Below, piece after piece: positions 15,292 through 24,530 of a stretch of DNA of 51,714 nucleotides. The position numbers and the translations under genes were made by a program. The notes beneath the pieces were generated by a model. The model saw only the letters and a list, made by a program, of their open reading frames with translations. It was not told the origin of the DNA and did not search any database. Source of the stretch: Clostridia bacterium (lineage in GTDB: Bacteria > Bacillota > Clostridia > Oscillospirales > Acutalibacteraceae); assembly GCA_017549285.1 (NCBI GenBank), contig JAFYVE010000016.1, positions 1-51,714 of the forward strand, given 5' to 3'. How positions within the stretch are numbered: position 1 is the first letter of the stretch; the number at the start of each line of letters is the position of its first letter.

Positions 15292-16190
15292 CGGAACACC
15301 TCGTTATATATATTTTCCGCCTTCTCTGAGTCTTTTTTCAGTTGTTCTGAAAGAGCTTCGAGAGAGGGGAATTTTTTTTCTTCTCTTATAAGTCTTATGA
15401 GTTTTACTTCGGTATGAGTGCCGTATAAATCGCCCGAAAAACCGATAATACAGGTTTCGCTTCGGAGTTGATCACCGTTTACCGTTGGGCGTTTGCCGAT
15501 GTTTGTCATTGACGGATACATCTTGCCGTCAACCTCTGTTGCAGAGGCGTAAACACCGTTTTTGGGAACAATGTGCCAATCGGGAAATAACTGATTTATT
15601 GTAGGGATGCCGAGAAGTTTTTTGCCAATTTTGTCACCGTGTACAACTTCAAAATCGTATGCAAAGTATCTGCCGAGCATATTTTTTGTGTTTTCAATGT
15701 CACCGTTTTCAATCGACTGTCTGATTCTCGTTGAGCTGATGACTTCGTTCTCAAAAATGACCTCTTCGGAACATTTGAAGCCGATTCCTGCATTTTCAGA
15801 GAGTTTACGGAGTGTTTCTGCCGTCCCTTTACCCATTTTTCCGAAATGATAATTGAATCCGCAGGAAACAAAGCCTGCATTGAGTTTTTTTAAAAGAATT
15901 TCATTGAAAAATTCTTCGGGAGTCATATTTCTGACTTCTTCAAAGGAAATTCTGACTGTTTTACAGCCGAGTTTGTCCGTTGTTTTTTCGCAAAGAGTTT
16001 TTGTCATAATTCTTTTGGGGGCAGAACCCGTGAGAATTTTAAGAGGGTGTGAATCAAATGTCAGAATACAAGGCTCAAGACCGTTACTTTTCTGTGTAAC
16101 AGCTTCATTTATAACGGCAAGATGCCCTTTATGCAGTCCGTCGAAGTTACCGAGTGCGACGGCTGTTTTTTGTTCATTTGAATCAGTCAT
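15288..16190 (-). CDS. ribF: Bifunctional riboflavin kinase / FAD synthetase
   Basis: 300 residues. The N-terminal nucleotidyltransferase domain has GNFDGLHKGHLAV (about 13-25) and the ISSTRIRQ motif near 150; the C-terminal flavokinase domain has GIPTINQLFPD and NGVYASATE, followed by PSMTNIGKRPTV. The enzyme makes FMN from riboflavin and ATP, then FAD. The coding region overlaps truB by 8 nt upstream and maf by 4 nt downstream, so translation is probably coupled. Start ATG is supported by the family N-terminus. Confidence 0.95.
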   Translation of the reverse strand: MTDSNEQKTAVALGNFDGLHKGHLAVINEAVTQKSNGLEPCILTFDSHPLKILTGSAPKRIMTKTLCEKTTDKLGCKTVRISFEEVRNMTPEEFFNEILLKKLNAGFVSCGFNYHFGKMGKGTAETLRKLSENAGIGFKCSEEVIFENEVISSTRIRQSIENGDIENTKNMLGRYFAYDFEVVHGDKIGKKLLGIPTINQLFPDWHIVPKNGVYASATEVDGKMYPSMTNIGKRPTVNGDQLRSETCIIGFSGDLYGTHTEVKLIRLIREEKKFPSLEALSEQLKKDSEKAENIYNEVFR

Positions 16191-17067
16191 TCACTAAAAC
16201 CCTTTTAACAAAAAGATTTGTTTCGTTTTCTCTGAATTCACCAAGACCTAAAAATGTGTCGTCGGGTGAATAGACTCTGTAAAGAGAGGGGATAAGCTTC
16301 GTATGGAGTCTCTGAGCGTCAAGCTCACCGCCGTTTCTGAAGCGCTTTGCCTGAGCTTCACTCACTTTTATTGCAGGATAGGCTTCAAGAGCTTTATCAA
16401 CGGGGATAATAAACTGTGACACATCTTCTGCTTTCTTGAGTTCTTCTTCAGTATGGGCATCTTCAATTGAAAAGCCGTTTGAAAGTGTGCGTCTGAGTGC
16501 TGTCATAACTGCACCGCACCCGAGCATTTCGCCGATATCGGAAATAAGTGAACGGATATATGTACCTTTGGAACATTTTACGTCAATGGTGTATTCTTCA
16601 TTTTCAAAGGACACAAAATCGCAGTTATAGATTGTGACAATACGTTTTTCCCTTTCAACTTCAATTCCCTGACGTGCAAGTTCATAAAGCCGTTTTCCGT
16701 CCTTCTTTATAGCCGAATACATCGGTGGTAACTGCTCAATTTCTCCCTGAAAGTGAGCAATAGCTTTCTTAACTTCGTCTTCATCGGGAATAACGTCACT
16801 TGTTGTCAGGATTGTGCCTGTTATATCGAGAGTATCAGTTGTTGTGCCGAGCTTAAAAGATGCTCTGTAGCCTTTATCGTGAGAGGGGAGAAGCTCAATA
16901 AAACGGGGAGCGTTTCCGCCTACAGCTACAGGCAGAACACCCGTTGCCATAGGGTCAAGGGTGCCTGTGTGACCTGTTTTCTTTTCACCCGTAACACGTC
17001 TGACAATTGCACCGCCGATAAATGACGTTATACCTTCAGGCTTGTCGAGTATTATAAATCCTGTCAT
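16183..17067 (-). CDS. truB: tRNA pseudouridine(55) synthase
   Basis: 294 residues. ILDKPEGITS at the start and GHTGTLDPMATGVLPV (catalytic Asp within TLDP, about residue 38) identify TruB, which isomerises U55 in the T-loop of tRNAs. GYRASFKLGTTTDTLDITG and the later CSKGTYIRSL motif complete the pseudouridine synthase fold; a C-terminal PUA-like tail is present. It overlaps nrnA by 4 nt. This order after rbfA and nrnA is standard in Firmicutes. Confidence 0.96.
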   Translation of the reverse strand: MTGFIILDKPEGITSFIGGAIVRRVTGEKKTGHTGTLDPMATGVLPVAVGGNAPRFIELLPSHDKGYRASFKLGTTTDTLDITGTILTTSDVIPDEDEVKKAIAHFQGEIEQLPPMYSAIKKDGKRLYELARQGIEVEREKRIVTIYNCDFVSFENEEYTIDVKCSKGTYIRSLISDIGEMLGCGAVMTALRRTLSNGFSIEDAHTEEELKKAEDVSQFIIPVDKALEAYPAIKVSEAQAKRFRNGGELDAQRLHTKLIPSLYRVYSPDDTFLGLGEFRENETNLFVKRVLVND

Positions 17068-18029
17068 AACAATCCCGCAATTCTCAGCTGATTTTCTGTG
17101 TGTTCAAGTACGGCTCTGAGTGCATCATCCTTGTTTCCGACGAATGCACAGCCTGCAGCCATAGGATGACCGCCGCCGCTTAAATGTGATGCGATTTCAG
17201 CGGCATTTGCAGGTGCATTTGTCCTGACGGAAATTCTGAAAAAGCCTTCTTCTTTTTCTTTCATTGTGATGCCCACATAAACGCCTTCAATCTGACGGGG
17301 AAGTGAAGATATAGCCTGTGTTTCACACTCAAGTGCTCCGCTTTCTTTAAACATATCAAGAGTGAGCATCATAACGGCACATTTGCCCTCAAAATAAGTT
17401 TTAAGGGAATTTACCGCCATTTTTTCAAGAGCAACATATTCCTTTGTCTTTGTTTCAAATTGAATGCGGTTGATTTCACCTGCATCAATTCCGCAGTCAA
17501 GCATAGCTGCCGCAGTACGCAGAGTACGGGCTTTTGTGTTGCCGAAACGGAAACAGCCTGTATCTGTTGAAATTGCAATATAAATGCATTCAGCCATTTT
17601 CTTTGTGATTGTAACACCCATTTCAAGGAGTAAGTCATACACAACTTCACCTGCCGCTGCAGAATCCGGGTCAAGATAGGTTCTTTCCGCATAAAGGGTG
17701 TTTGAAAAATGGTGGTCAATTGCAAGGCAGACTTCTGCAGTTTTGTCATATCCGCATCCTGCACCGAGAATGCGTTCATCTGCAGTGTCTGTTGTAACGA
17801 TGTGCTCGGGAATAAATGAATTATTGAACATTATATCTTCTGTCAGGTAAACATCGTTTTTCGGGATTCCGTCAAGCCATACTGCCGCTTTTTTACCCAG
17901 AGAAATAAGCCCGTGACATAATGCACAGGCGCTGCCCACAGCATCCCCGTCAGGGTTTTCGTGGGCAAAAATAAGAATATTATCCAATGAGAGGAGCAAT
18001 GAAGCTGCTTCTTCTTTAGTTATTCTCAT
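17064..18029 (-). CDS. nrnA: DHH-family nanoRNase / pAp phosphatase
   Basis: 321 residues from the ATG at 18029; AAAGGA lies 7-8 nt upstream, and the adjacent ATG at 18032 is the alternative. The longer open frame upstream lies inside rbfA. DHH motifs are present: HENPDGDAVGS (about 26-36), TTDTAD, DHHFSN, and the DHHA1 domain with SGGGHPMAAGCAF near 290. NrnA degrades short oligoribonucleotides and removes the 3' phosphate of pAp, requiring Mn2+. The gene overlaps rbfA by 14 nt. Confidence 0.92.
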   Translation of the reverse strand: MRITKEEAASLLLSLDNILIFAHENPDGDAVGSACALCHGLISLGKKAAVWLDGIPKNDVYLTEDIMFNNSFIPEHIVTTDTADERILGAGCGYDKTAEVCLAIDHHFSNTLYAERTYLDPDSAAAGEVVYDLLLEMGVTITKKMAECIYIAISTDTGCFRFGNTKARTLRTAAAMLDCGIDAGEINRIQFETKTKEYVALEKMAVNSLKTYFEGKCAVMMLTLDMFKESGALECETQAISSLPRQIEGVYVGITMKEKEEGFFRISVRTNAPANAAEIASHLSGGGHPMAAGCAFVGNKDDALRAVLEHTENQLRIAGLL

Positions 18030-18378
18030 CATCAGTATCCTTTCGGGTCTTACTTTCGTATTGCTGCCAGAGTTCAATACCCTTGCGTACGGAATCATCT
18101 GCAATAAACTTGAGTTCGGGAGATTTTCTTAAGTGAAGTCTGTTGCCGACTTCTCTTCTGATGAGTCCCTGAGCGTGAGTGAGAGCTTTTGCGGCACCCA
18201 CAGCAGTTTCATAACCTTCGAGGGCACTTATATAAACTTTGCCGAATGAAAGGTCACCTGCAAGTTCAATTCTTACAACAGTAAGAAGCTTGTCCTTTAC
18301 ACGGGGGTCTTTCAGTTCTCTGATGACAGCGGTGATTTCTCTTCTGATATCTTCAGCCGTTCTGTCGTTTTTATACAT
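18016..18378 (-). CDS. rbfA: 30S ribosome-binding factor
   Basis: 120 residues from the ATG at 18378. A TTG at 18384 has better spacing to AAAAAGGA and could be the true start, adding two residues. The KH-like fold is recognisable from RTAEDIRREI, LKDPRV, FGKVYIS and the C-terminal SPELKFIADDS. RbfA assists maturation of the 5' end of 16S rRNA and 30S assembly. It lies downstream of infB as usual; a GC-rich palindromic repeat sits in the 71-nt gap between them. Confidence 0.93.
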   Translation of the reverse strand: MYKNDRTAEDIRREITAVIRELKDPRVKDKLLTVVRIELAGDLSFGKVYISALEGYETAVGAAKALTHAQGLIRREVGNRLHLRKSPELKFIADDSVRKGIELWQQYESKTRKDTDDENN

Positions 18379-18414
18379 TGACAAAATAATCAATCCTTTT
18401 TATATAAATTCCAA

Positions 18415-18440
18415 CGGACGCCCGTCGGGGCGCCCTGAGG
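18415..18440. repeat. GC-rich palindromic repeat, GGACGCCCG type (copy 2 of 3)
   Basis: CGGACGCCCGTCGGGGCGCC in the infB-rbfA gap. It would form a hairpin in the operon mRNA, possibly affecting stability or decay of the infB end. Confidence 0.75.
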
Positions 18441-18449
18441 AATTCAATA

Positions 18450-20858
18450 TTACTGATCTCTGTATTCTTCTGTGATGTAGGCTTCGAAGATGTCGCCTTC
18501 CTTGATATCGTTGAATTTGACAAGACCGATACCGCATTCGTAACCTGAATTGACTTCTTTTACATCATCCTTGAAACGGCGGAGTGAATCGATTTCGTCT
18601 TCAGCAATAACAATACCGTCACGTACAACACGGATTTTTGCGTTTCTCTGGATTTTACCGTTAAGAACGTAACAACCTGCGATTGTGCCGACACTTGAAA
18701 TCTTGAATGTGCTTCTGACTTCAATTCTTCCGAGTTCAACATCTCTGTACTTGGGAGCAAGCATACCCTTGATAGCTGCTTCAACGTCTTCGATACAGTC
18801 GTAAATAACCATATACATACGCATTTCAACGTGGTCACGTTCTGCATTTGCAGCTGCAACGGGGTCGGGTCTTACGTGGAAGCCGATGATAATTGCGTTT
18901 GATGCGTGAGCAAGCATAACGTCTGATTCATTGACTGCACCTACACCACCGTGGATAACACGAACACGTACTTCTTCATTTGAAAGCTTTTCAAGACTCT
19001 GCTTGACAGCTTCAACTGAACCCTGAACGTCAGCCTTGACGATGATGTTGAGTTCTTTCATTTCACCTGCTTCAATTGTTGAGAAGAGGTTATCAAGAGT
19101 AACCTTCTGGACTGAATTGAACTGAGCTTCCTTTTCCTGCTGTTTTCTCTGTTCAACGAGTTCTCTTGCGAGTCTTTCGTCTGAAACAGCATCGAACGCA
19201 TCACCTGCATTGGGAGCTTCTGCAAGACCTGCGATTTCAACGGGAACTGAGGGGCCTGCTTCGTCAATCTTCTTACCCTTGTAGTCTGTCATAACACGTA
19301 CACGGCCTACTGATGTGCCTGCAACGATGATGTCGCCTGACTTGAGAGTACCGTTCTGGACAAGGAGTGTTGCAACGGGGCCTCTGCCCTTATCGAGCTT
19401 TGCTTCAATAACAATACCCTTTGCTTTTCTGTTGGGGTTAGCCTTGAGTTCTTTCATTTCAGCAATAAGAAGAACTGATTCAAGGAGCTTATCTATATTC
19501 ATACCTGTCTTAGCAGATACGGGAACGCAGATTGTGTCACCGCCCCATTCTTCGGGAACGATTTCATGCTCTGTGAGCTGCTGAAGGATTCTGTCGGGGT
19601 TAACATCGGGTTTATCCATCTTGTTGATTGCAACAACAACCTGAATACCTGCAGCCTTTGCGTGGTTGATGGCTTCGATTGTCTGGGGCATAATACCGTC
19701 GTCAGCCGCAACAACGAGGATTGCGATATCTGTAGCCATAGCACCTCTTGCACGCATTGATGTGAAAGCTGCGTGACCGGGGGTGTCAAGGAATGTGATT
19801 TCTTCACCGTCGAGGTTTACTCTGTAAGCACCGATGTGCTGAGTGATACCGCCTGATTCTGTTGATGTGACAGATGTGTGTCTGATAGCATCAAGAAGTG
19901 ATGTCTTACCGTGGTCAACGTGACCCATAACACATACAACAGGGCTTCTGGGGATAAGGTTTGCTTCATCGTCTTCTGAGTCGTCGATGATTTTATCTTC
20001 GATTGTTACAACAACTTCCTTTTCAACCTTTGCACCGAGTTCTGTTGCAACAATTTCTGCTGTATCGAAATCGATAACTTCGTTGATTGAAGCCATTATG
20101 CCGTAAAGGAAGAGCTTTTTGATGACTTCTGCAGCTGTGACCTTAAGACGTGATGCGAGTTCACCGACTGTGATTTCGTCACCGACTTTGATAACAATCT
20201 GCTTTTTTGCTCTTTCAGCGGCAATTCTTGCAAGTCTTTCCTGTTCAGTTTCCTTCTTGCCTGAACGCATACCCTGTTTACGGTACTGCTTAGACTTCTG
20301 GTTGATCTTCTGCTTCTTTGCTGTATCTCTGTCCTTCATTCTGGACTTTTCGGGAGCAATTTCATCGTACTTTTCATTATACTTTTCAAGGTCTACGTTT
20401 GAACCTCTTGTGTCTATAGTACGCATATCACCCTTTGTTCTTGCCTGAATGGGTGTGTCGTTGTTCTTTTTCTTGTCTGCCTTCTTTTCGAAGGGTTTTG
20501 ACTCATTTTTCTTTTCGGGAGCCTGTTTTTTGTCTGCAGGGGCAGCCTTCTTTTCAGGCTTTGCTTCTGTTTTTGCGGGAGCTTCAGCCTTTTCTTCCTG
20601 AACGGGCTCTTCTTTCTTTTCTTCCCTGACGGATTCTTCTTTCTTTTCTGCTGTTACTCTGAAATATTCATCAAAGCTCTGAACAGCCTTCATCTGAGTG
20701 AGAGTTTCAAAAACTATATCGAGCTCTTCATCTGTGAGAGCTGTCTGATGCTTTTTCGGATCGTCAAAATATCTGCCGAGAAGGTCAATGACGCCGTTGC
20801 TCTTGACATTGAAGTCCTTTGCAACTTCATGAACTCTGTATTTATTTACCTGTGCCAT
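18450..20858 (-). CDS. infB: Translation initiation factor IF-2
   Basis: 802 residues. An IF2N domain (about 1-60) is followed by a long Lys/Glu/Ala/Pro-rich linker (about 70-205) and a second IF2N domain. The G domain has GHVDHGKTS near 310, DTPGHAAF, and NKMDKP; domains II-IV with the fMet-tRNA-binding C-terminus complete it. IF-2 brings initiator tRNA to the 30S subunit and promotes subunit joining with GTP hydrolysis. Start ATG follows GGAGG; the 5' end overlaps the L7Ae-family gene by 17 nt. Confidence 0.97.
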   Translation of the reverse strand: MAQVNKYRVHEVAKDFNVKSNGVIDLLGRYFDDPKKHQTALTDEELDIVFETLTQMKAVQSFDEYFRVTAEKKEESVREEKKEEPVQEEKAEAPAKTEAKPEKKAAPADKKQAPEKKNESKPFEKKADKKKNNDTPIQARTKGDMRTIDTRGSNVDLEKYNEKYDEIAPEKSRMKDRDTAKKQKINQKSKQYRKQGMRSGKKETEQERLARIAAERAKKQIVIKVGDEITVGELASRLKVTAAEVIKKLFLYGIMASINEVIDFDTAEIVATELGAKVEKEVVVTIEDKIIDDSEDDEANLIPRSPVVCVMGHVDHGKTSLLDAIRHTSVTSTESGGITQHIGAYRVNLDGEEITFLDTPGHAAFTSMRARGAMATDIAILVVAADDGIMPQTIEAINHAKAAGIQVVVAINKMDKPDVNPDRILQQLTEHEIVPEEWGGDTICVPVSAKTGMNIDKLLESVLLIAEMKELKANPNRKAKGIVIEAKLDKGRGPVATLLVQNGTLKSGDIIVAGTSVGRVRVMTDYKGKKIDEAGPSVPVEIAGLAEAPNAGDAFDAVSDERLARELVEQRKQQEKEAQFNSVQKVTLDNLFSTIEAGEMKELNIIVKADVQGSVEAVKQSLEKLSNEEVRVRVIHGGVGAVNESDVMLAHASNAIIIGFHVRPDPVAAANAERDHVEMRMYMVIYDCIEDVEAAIKGMLAPKYRDVELGRIEVRSTFKISSVGTIAGCYVLNGKIQRNAKIRVVRDGIVIAEDEIDSLRRFKDDVKEVNSGYECGIGLVKFNDIKEGDIFEAYITEEYRDQ

Positions 20859-21162
20859 ATATTGAGTCCTCCTTTAATGTTGATAATACAAGGTCTTTCA
20901 GTCCGTTATCGATAATTGAGAATACACCTGATTTTTTGCCTATGCCGTAACCGATTTCCTGCATAGTTGCCCCTGTTCTTATAACGGGGATGTTTTCAGC
21001 AATATTATTCATTTCTTTTTCGAGTCTGGGGGAGGCGTCCGAAGCCAGAAGCACAATAAGTGCCTTCCCGCTTTTGACGGATGTTTTTACTTCATCGTGA
21101 CCGATGCAGAGCTTTTTTGCACGTCTGCAAAGCCCCAGTGCATTGAAAAACTTATCTGTCAT
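20842..21162 (-). CDS. L7Ae-family ribosomal/K-turn RNA-binding protein (YlxQ-like)
   Basis: 106 residues. [18 protein letters not shown] at the start and [11 protein letters not shown] fit the L7Ae fold that binds kink-turn [23 protein letters not shown] is the distal part of the fold. The gene lies between rnpM and infB, the standard slot of YlxQ. It overlaps rnpM by 4 nt and infB by 17 nt, so the three are translationally coupled. Confidence 0.9.
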   Translation of the reverse strand: MTDKFFNALGLCRRAKKLCIGHDEVKTSVKSGKALIVLLASDASPRLEKEMNNIAENIPVIRTGATMQEIGYGIGKKSGVFSIIDNGLKDLVLSTLKEDSIYGTGK

Positions 21163-21425
21163 TGTTCTGTCAGCAACCTTTCTGCTTCCTCATAAACCTG
21201 TGCGGGAACGGTTACTTCAAGAATTCTGTCAATACGCTTTGACTTGACCGCTTTTTTCAGACAATCTGCAGACGGGCAGATATAAGCACCTCTGCCTGAC
21301 TTTTTGCCTGTTGTGTCAAGGCTTATGTCACCTTCGGGTGACCTGACAATTCTGACAAGCTCTTTTTTTGATTTTGATTCGTTGCAGCCTACGCATTTAC
21401 GCATAGGAATTTTTTTCTGCTGCAC
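21159..21425 (-). CDS. rnpM: RNase P modulator RnpM (YlxR family)
   Basis: 88 residues from a GTG start chosen because GGAGG lies 7 nt upstream; the longer frame would put the start before that site. MRKCVGCNE, KKELVRIVRSPEG and GRGAYICPS...C are the YlxR signature. YlxR binds RNA and was renamed RnpM for modulating RNase P in B. subtilis. The gene sits in its classic place between nusA and ylxQ. A palindromic repeat block separates it from nusA. Confidence 0.93.
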   Translation of the reverse strand: MQQKKIPMRKCVGCNESKSKKELVRIVRSPEGDISLDTTGKKSGRGAYICPSADCLKKAVKSKRIDRILEVTVPAQVYEEAERLLTEQ

Positions 21426-21447
21426 AGAAAGACCTCCGTTAATTTTG

Positions 21448-21580
21448 ATCAATGAATAATGAGTAGTGATTAATGAGTAATTGATGAAGGGGTTGCACCC
21501 CTTGCCCCGATTATAAATGGGTTAAAGGGCAAAGCCCTTTCCAACATTACTCATTACTGATTGCTCATTACTGATTATAA
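21448..21580. repeat. Long palindromic repeat with reiterated arms (block A)
   Basis: The left arm (21451-21482) repeats AATGAGTAAT-like words and pairs imperfectly with the right arm (21545-21576). Two small hairpins, AAGGGGTTGCACCCCTT and AAAGGGCAAAGCCCTTT, lie between. The core GATTATAAA..GGGTT..AAGGG is shared with the block at 46234-46354. It lies in the nusA-rnpM gap and covers the nusA stop codon. Confidence 0.75.
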
Positions 21581-22645
21581 CTGAATCATAGGCTGATAGA
21601 AACCGCTTTCGGGTTTGATATCTATCTTCCAGCCTGTAAGCTTTGCGGCAAGACGGGCATTCTGACCCTTGTTGCCGATTGCAAGTGAAAGCTGTGTATC
21701 GGGTACTGTTACCTGACATGACTTTGCGATGTCGCTGATGATTTCAACGTTGAGAATTTCAGCGGGAGCAAGAGCTGCTGCGATGAATTCTGCAGGATTT
21801 TCGCTGTACTTGACGATGTCAATCTTTTCACCGCCGAGAACTGAAACTATCTTGCTTACACGGGCACCTCTCTGACCGATACAAGCGCCTACGGGATCAA
21901 TATCGGCATCTTTGCTGTAAACTGCAAGCTTTGTTCTTGAGCCTGCTTCACGTGATACACCCTTTACTTCAATGTTTCCGTCAAAAATTTCAGGAACTTC
22001 CTGTTCAAAGAGTCTCTTTACAAGACCGGGATGTGTTCTTGAAAGCATAGCCTTGGGACCTTTTTCTGTATCTCTTACATCAACGATGTAAACCTTGATG
22101 AGCTGACCTACTTCAAACTTTTCACCGGGGATCTGCTCATTCTTGGGAAGAATTGCTTCTGTTTTGCCGATTTCAAGAGTGAGATTGCCTGTTTTTGCAT
22201 CAACGTTCTGAACCTTTGCTGTAACGATTTCCTGATTACGGCTCTGGAACTCCTGAAGAACCTGGCTGTGTTCGATTTCTCTGATGCCCTGACGGAGAAC
22301 GTGTTTTACTGTCTGGGCAGCGATTCTGCCGAAGTCGTTGATTTCGAGGTCAATTTCAACAACGTCGTCTGTTATTGCACCTGATTTGTACTTCTGTGCT
22401 TCGTCAACACAGATTTCGATTGCGGGATCCATAACATCTTCTTCTGTGGGAACAACTGTCTTTCTCATGTAGAGACGTACGCTGTATTCTTCGGGATTGA
22501 TGTCACAGAAAATACCTTCTTTTGTGCCGTAGTTGTGACCTGCGGCAATTACAAGAGCATTAGCAATCTTTTCATAGAGTGCATCAGCTGAAATATTTCT
22601 TTCTTTCTGAAGAAATGATACGGCGTCAAAAAATTCTTTATCCAT
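21575..22645 (-). CDS. nusA: Transcription termination/antitermination protein NusA
   Basis: 356 residues, the short Firmicute form without C-terminal acidic repeats. N-terminal RNAP-binding domain (1-125), S1 domain (about 135-200, VTAKVQNVDAKTGNL), then two KH domains with GACIGQRGARV and LAIGNKGQNARLAAKLTGW. NusA binds RNA polymerase and nascent RNA, promoting pausing and hairpin termination. The 3' end runs into a palindromic repeat. It follows rimP after 51 nt. Confidence 0.96.
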   Translation of the reverse strand: MDKEFFDAVSFLQKERNISADALYEKIANALVIAAGHNYGTKEGIFCDINPEEYSVRLYMRKTVVPTEEDVMDPAIEICVDEAQKYKSGAITDDVVEIDLEINDFGRIAAQTVKHVLRQGIREIEHSQVLQEFQSRNQEIVTAKVQNVDAKTGNLTLEIGKTEAILPKNEQIPGEKFEVGQLIKVYIVDVRDTEKGPKAMLSRTHPGLVKRLFEQEVPEIFDGNIEVKGVSREAGSRTKLAVYSKDADIDPVGACIGQRGARVSKIVSVLGGEKIDIVKYSENPAEFIAAALAPAEILNVEIISDIAKSCQVTVPDTQLSLAIGNKGQNARLAAKLTGWKIDIKPESGFYQPMIQL

Positions 22646-22696
22646 TTTTTCGGGGTCATCCTTTCTTGTTGTTTATGTGAAAAATTTTTAACCTGA

Positions 22697-23173
22697 TTAA
22701 TTGAATCCGGGGAAGTCATCTGCTCTTACCCATGAAGTTTCTTTTCTGTTTACGGTAAGTGTTTTTCCGTTACCGTAGGAAAGAGTAAGTTCTCCGTTTT
22801 CGTATTTCTCGAGAATGCCGTGGAATTCTTTTATTCCGTCAACGGCACGGGGGAGCTTGAGCATAATTTTTTCACCCACATAACCTGTGAAGTGTTCATC
22901 TCTCACAAGGTCACGCTCAATGCCGGGGGAAGAAACCTGAAGGTTGTAGCTCTGCTCGATGGGGTCGAGCTCGTCAAGGGGACCGTCAATTGCATGGCTC
23001 ATATTGACACAGTCATCAATTTCGATTCCGCCTTCTTTGTCAATGAAAATTCTGAGATACCAGTTGGTGCCTTCTTTCTGGAAACGGACATCCCAGAGAA
23101 TGAGTCCCAGAGAATCTGCGATGGGCTTTGCAATATCCCATACGACGGCAACAGTGTTTTTCTTTTCAGCCAA
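22697..23173 (-). CDS. rimP: Ribosome maturation factor RimP
   Basis: 158 residues from a TTG start at 23173: GGAGG lies 7 nt before this TTG but only 1 nt before the nearby ATG at 23179, so TTG is favoured. Motifs: GLILWDVRFQKEG, LRIFIDKEGGIEIDDC, SHAIDGPLDELDPI, LQVSSPGIERDL and the SH3-like C-terminus. RimP assists 30S assembly. It is the first gene of the operon and is preceded by a leader with a terminator-like hairpin. Confidence 0.94.
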   Translation of the reverse strand: MAEKKNTVAVVWDIAKPIADSLGLILWDVRFQKEGTNWYLRIFIDKEGGIEIDDCVNMSHAIDGPLDELDPIEQSYNLQVSSPGIERDLVRDEHFTGYVGEKIMLKLPRAVDGIKEFHGILEKYENGELTLSYGNGKTLTVNRKETSWVRADDFPGFN

Positions 23174-23214
23174 TTTCATACCTCCGATAAAAATTACTCG
23201 ATAGCAAAACAAAA

Positions 23215-23234
23215 GAGCGAGGGGACCCTCGCTC
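23215..23234 (-). terminator. Terminator-like hairpin in the rimP leader (attenuator candidate)
   Basis: GAGCGAGGG and CCCTCGCTC form a nearly loopless stem; read leftward it is followed by TTTTGTTTTG. It lies about 20 nt after the predicted transcription start and about 40 nt before rimP. Confidence 0.7.
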
Positions 23235-23261
23235 AAGTAAAATATACTATCACTGTAAGGT

Positions 23262-23290
23262 ATTATACCACCAAAACTGCGTTATTTCAA
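23262..23290 (-). promoter_or_regulatory. Promoter of the rimP-nusA-infB-maf operon
   Basis: Read leftward, TTGAAA (23290-23285) and a perfect TATAAT (23267-23262) are 17 nt apart. Confidence 0.85.
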
Positions 23291-23343
23291 GGGCTTTTTG
23301 AATTTTTATGATAAAATTTCTTACAAAAATATATAAAATCTAC

Positions 23344-23372
23344 TTGTATTATTTATAAATAAAAGCTATAAT
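23344..23372 (+). promoter_or_regulatory. Promoter upstream of mreB
   Basis: TTGTAT at 23344-23349 and TATAAT at 23367-23372 with a 17-nt spacer. It gives an mreB leader of about 140 nt that contains palindromic block B. Confidence 0.7.
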
Positions 23373-23394
23373 AAAGTGATTAAGTGTTTCAACT

Positions 23395-23498
23395 AACAAT
23401 GAACAATGAAAAATTTACAATGTGTGGTTGTCTGAGACGATTGTTAAAGATGTGCCTGTTTATGATTGTAAATTGTACATTGAAAATTGTACATTAAA
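23395..23498. repeat. Palindromic repeat with ACAATGTACAAT-like arms (block B)
   Basis: Left arm 23395-23432 (AACAATGAACAATG, then AATTTACAATGTG) pairs imperfectly with right arm 23464-23497 (ATTGTAAATTGTACATTG). Closely similar arms recur at 25411-25514. It would fold in the 5' untranslated region of mreB. Confidence 0.75.
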
Positions 23499-23516
23499 TG
23501 GTTTAAGGTGATTATT

Positions 23517-24512
23517 ATGTTATTCTCACAGGATATAGGAATAGACCTCGGCACATCAAACACTATTGTTTACGCAAAAGGAAAAGGTATCATCATCAGG
23601 GAGCCTTCTGTTGTTGCTCTCGATGTAAAGGAAAAGCCTTCAAGAGTTGTTGCCGTAGGTGCTGAAGCAAAAACAATGATAGGCAGAACACCCGGTTCAA
23701 TCACAGCAGAAAGACCTCTTAAAAACGGTGTTATTGCTGACTATGAAATGACTGCCGATATGCTCCGTGCACTCATCAGAAAAGCTCAGGGTAATAGTCT
23801 TTTCAACAGAACAAGAGTTATGCTCTGCATTCCTTCGGGTGTTACCGAAGTTGAAAGACGAGCTTTTCACGATGCTGCAAGAAATGCCGGTGCAAGATAC
23901 GTAAGCCTTATTGATGTCCCTATGGCTGCAGCTATCGGTGCGGGACTTCCCGTAACTGAGCCCGTAGGCAGTATGATTGCTGATATCGGTGCAGGTACAT
24001 CAGAAGTTGCAGTTGTTTCACTCGGTGACATTGTTTCATCAAACTCAGTGCGTGTCGGCGGTGACGATATGGACGAAGCAATTATTGCATACATAAGAAG
24101 AAAGCATAATCTTCTCATCGGTTCAAGAACTGCTGAAGATATCAAGATAAAAATCGGCTCCGCTTTCCGTTATGACGGTGAAGCCGCACTCAACATAAAG
24201 GGCAGAAACCTTGTTGACGGTCTTCCCAAGAATGTTGAAATTACTTCTGCGGAAGTAAGAGAAGCTGTGTCTGACTGTGTTAACCAGATTGTTGATATGA
24301 TCTGCGATACTCTCGAAAAGACTCCTCCCGAACTGGCAAGTGATATCCTTGACAGAGGTATAACACTTACAGGCGGCGGTGCTATGCTCAGAGGTATAGA
24401 CAAGCTTATTTCTCAGGTTACAAAAATGCCTGTCAGAGTATGTAACGACCCGATTGACTGTGTTGCTCTCGGAACGGGCAGATGTCTTGAAAAGAATGTT
24501 CTCGGCGTATAA
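23517..24512 (+). CDS. mreB: Rod shape-determining actin homologue MreB
   Basis: 331 residues from the ATG at 23517 behind AAGGTGA; a longer frame from 23487 lacks a ribosome site and lies in the repeat. Actin-fold motifs: [13 protein letters not shown] (phosphate 1), [14 protein letters not shown] (phosphate 2), and [14 protein letters not shown] (adenosine). MreB filaments at the membrane guide lateral peptidoglycan synthesis. It heads the mreBCD-PBP2-minD cluster. Confidence 0.97.
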   Translation: MLFSQDIGIDLGTSNTIVYAKGKGIIIREPSVVALDVKEKPSRVVAVGAEAKTMIGRTPGSITAERPLKNGVIADYEMTADMLRALIRKAQGNSLFNRTRVMLCIPSGVTEVERRAFHDAARNAGARYVSLIDVPMAAAIGAGLPVTEPVGSMIADIGAGTSEVAVVSLGDIVSSNSVRVGGDDMDEAIIAYIRRKHNLLIGSRTAEDIKIKIGSAFRYDGEAALNIKGRNLVDGLPKNVEITSAEVREAVSDCVNQIVDMICDTLEKTPPELASDILDRGITLTGGGAMLRGIDKLISQVTKMPVRVCNDPIDCVALGTGRCLEKNVLGV

Positions 24513-24530
24513 AACGTCTCAGGTGATAAA

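Noticed and set aside
21448-21580. CRISPR array
   Set aside because: Repeated words are 8-10 nt, imperfect, in inverted arms, without unique spacers or cas genes; the same holds for blocks B-D and the arrays near 51600.
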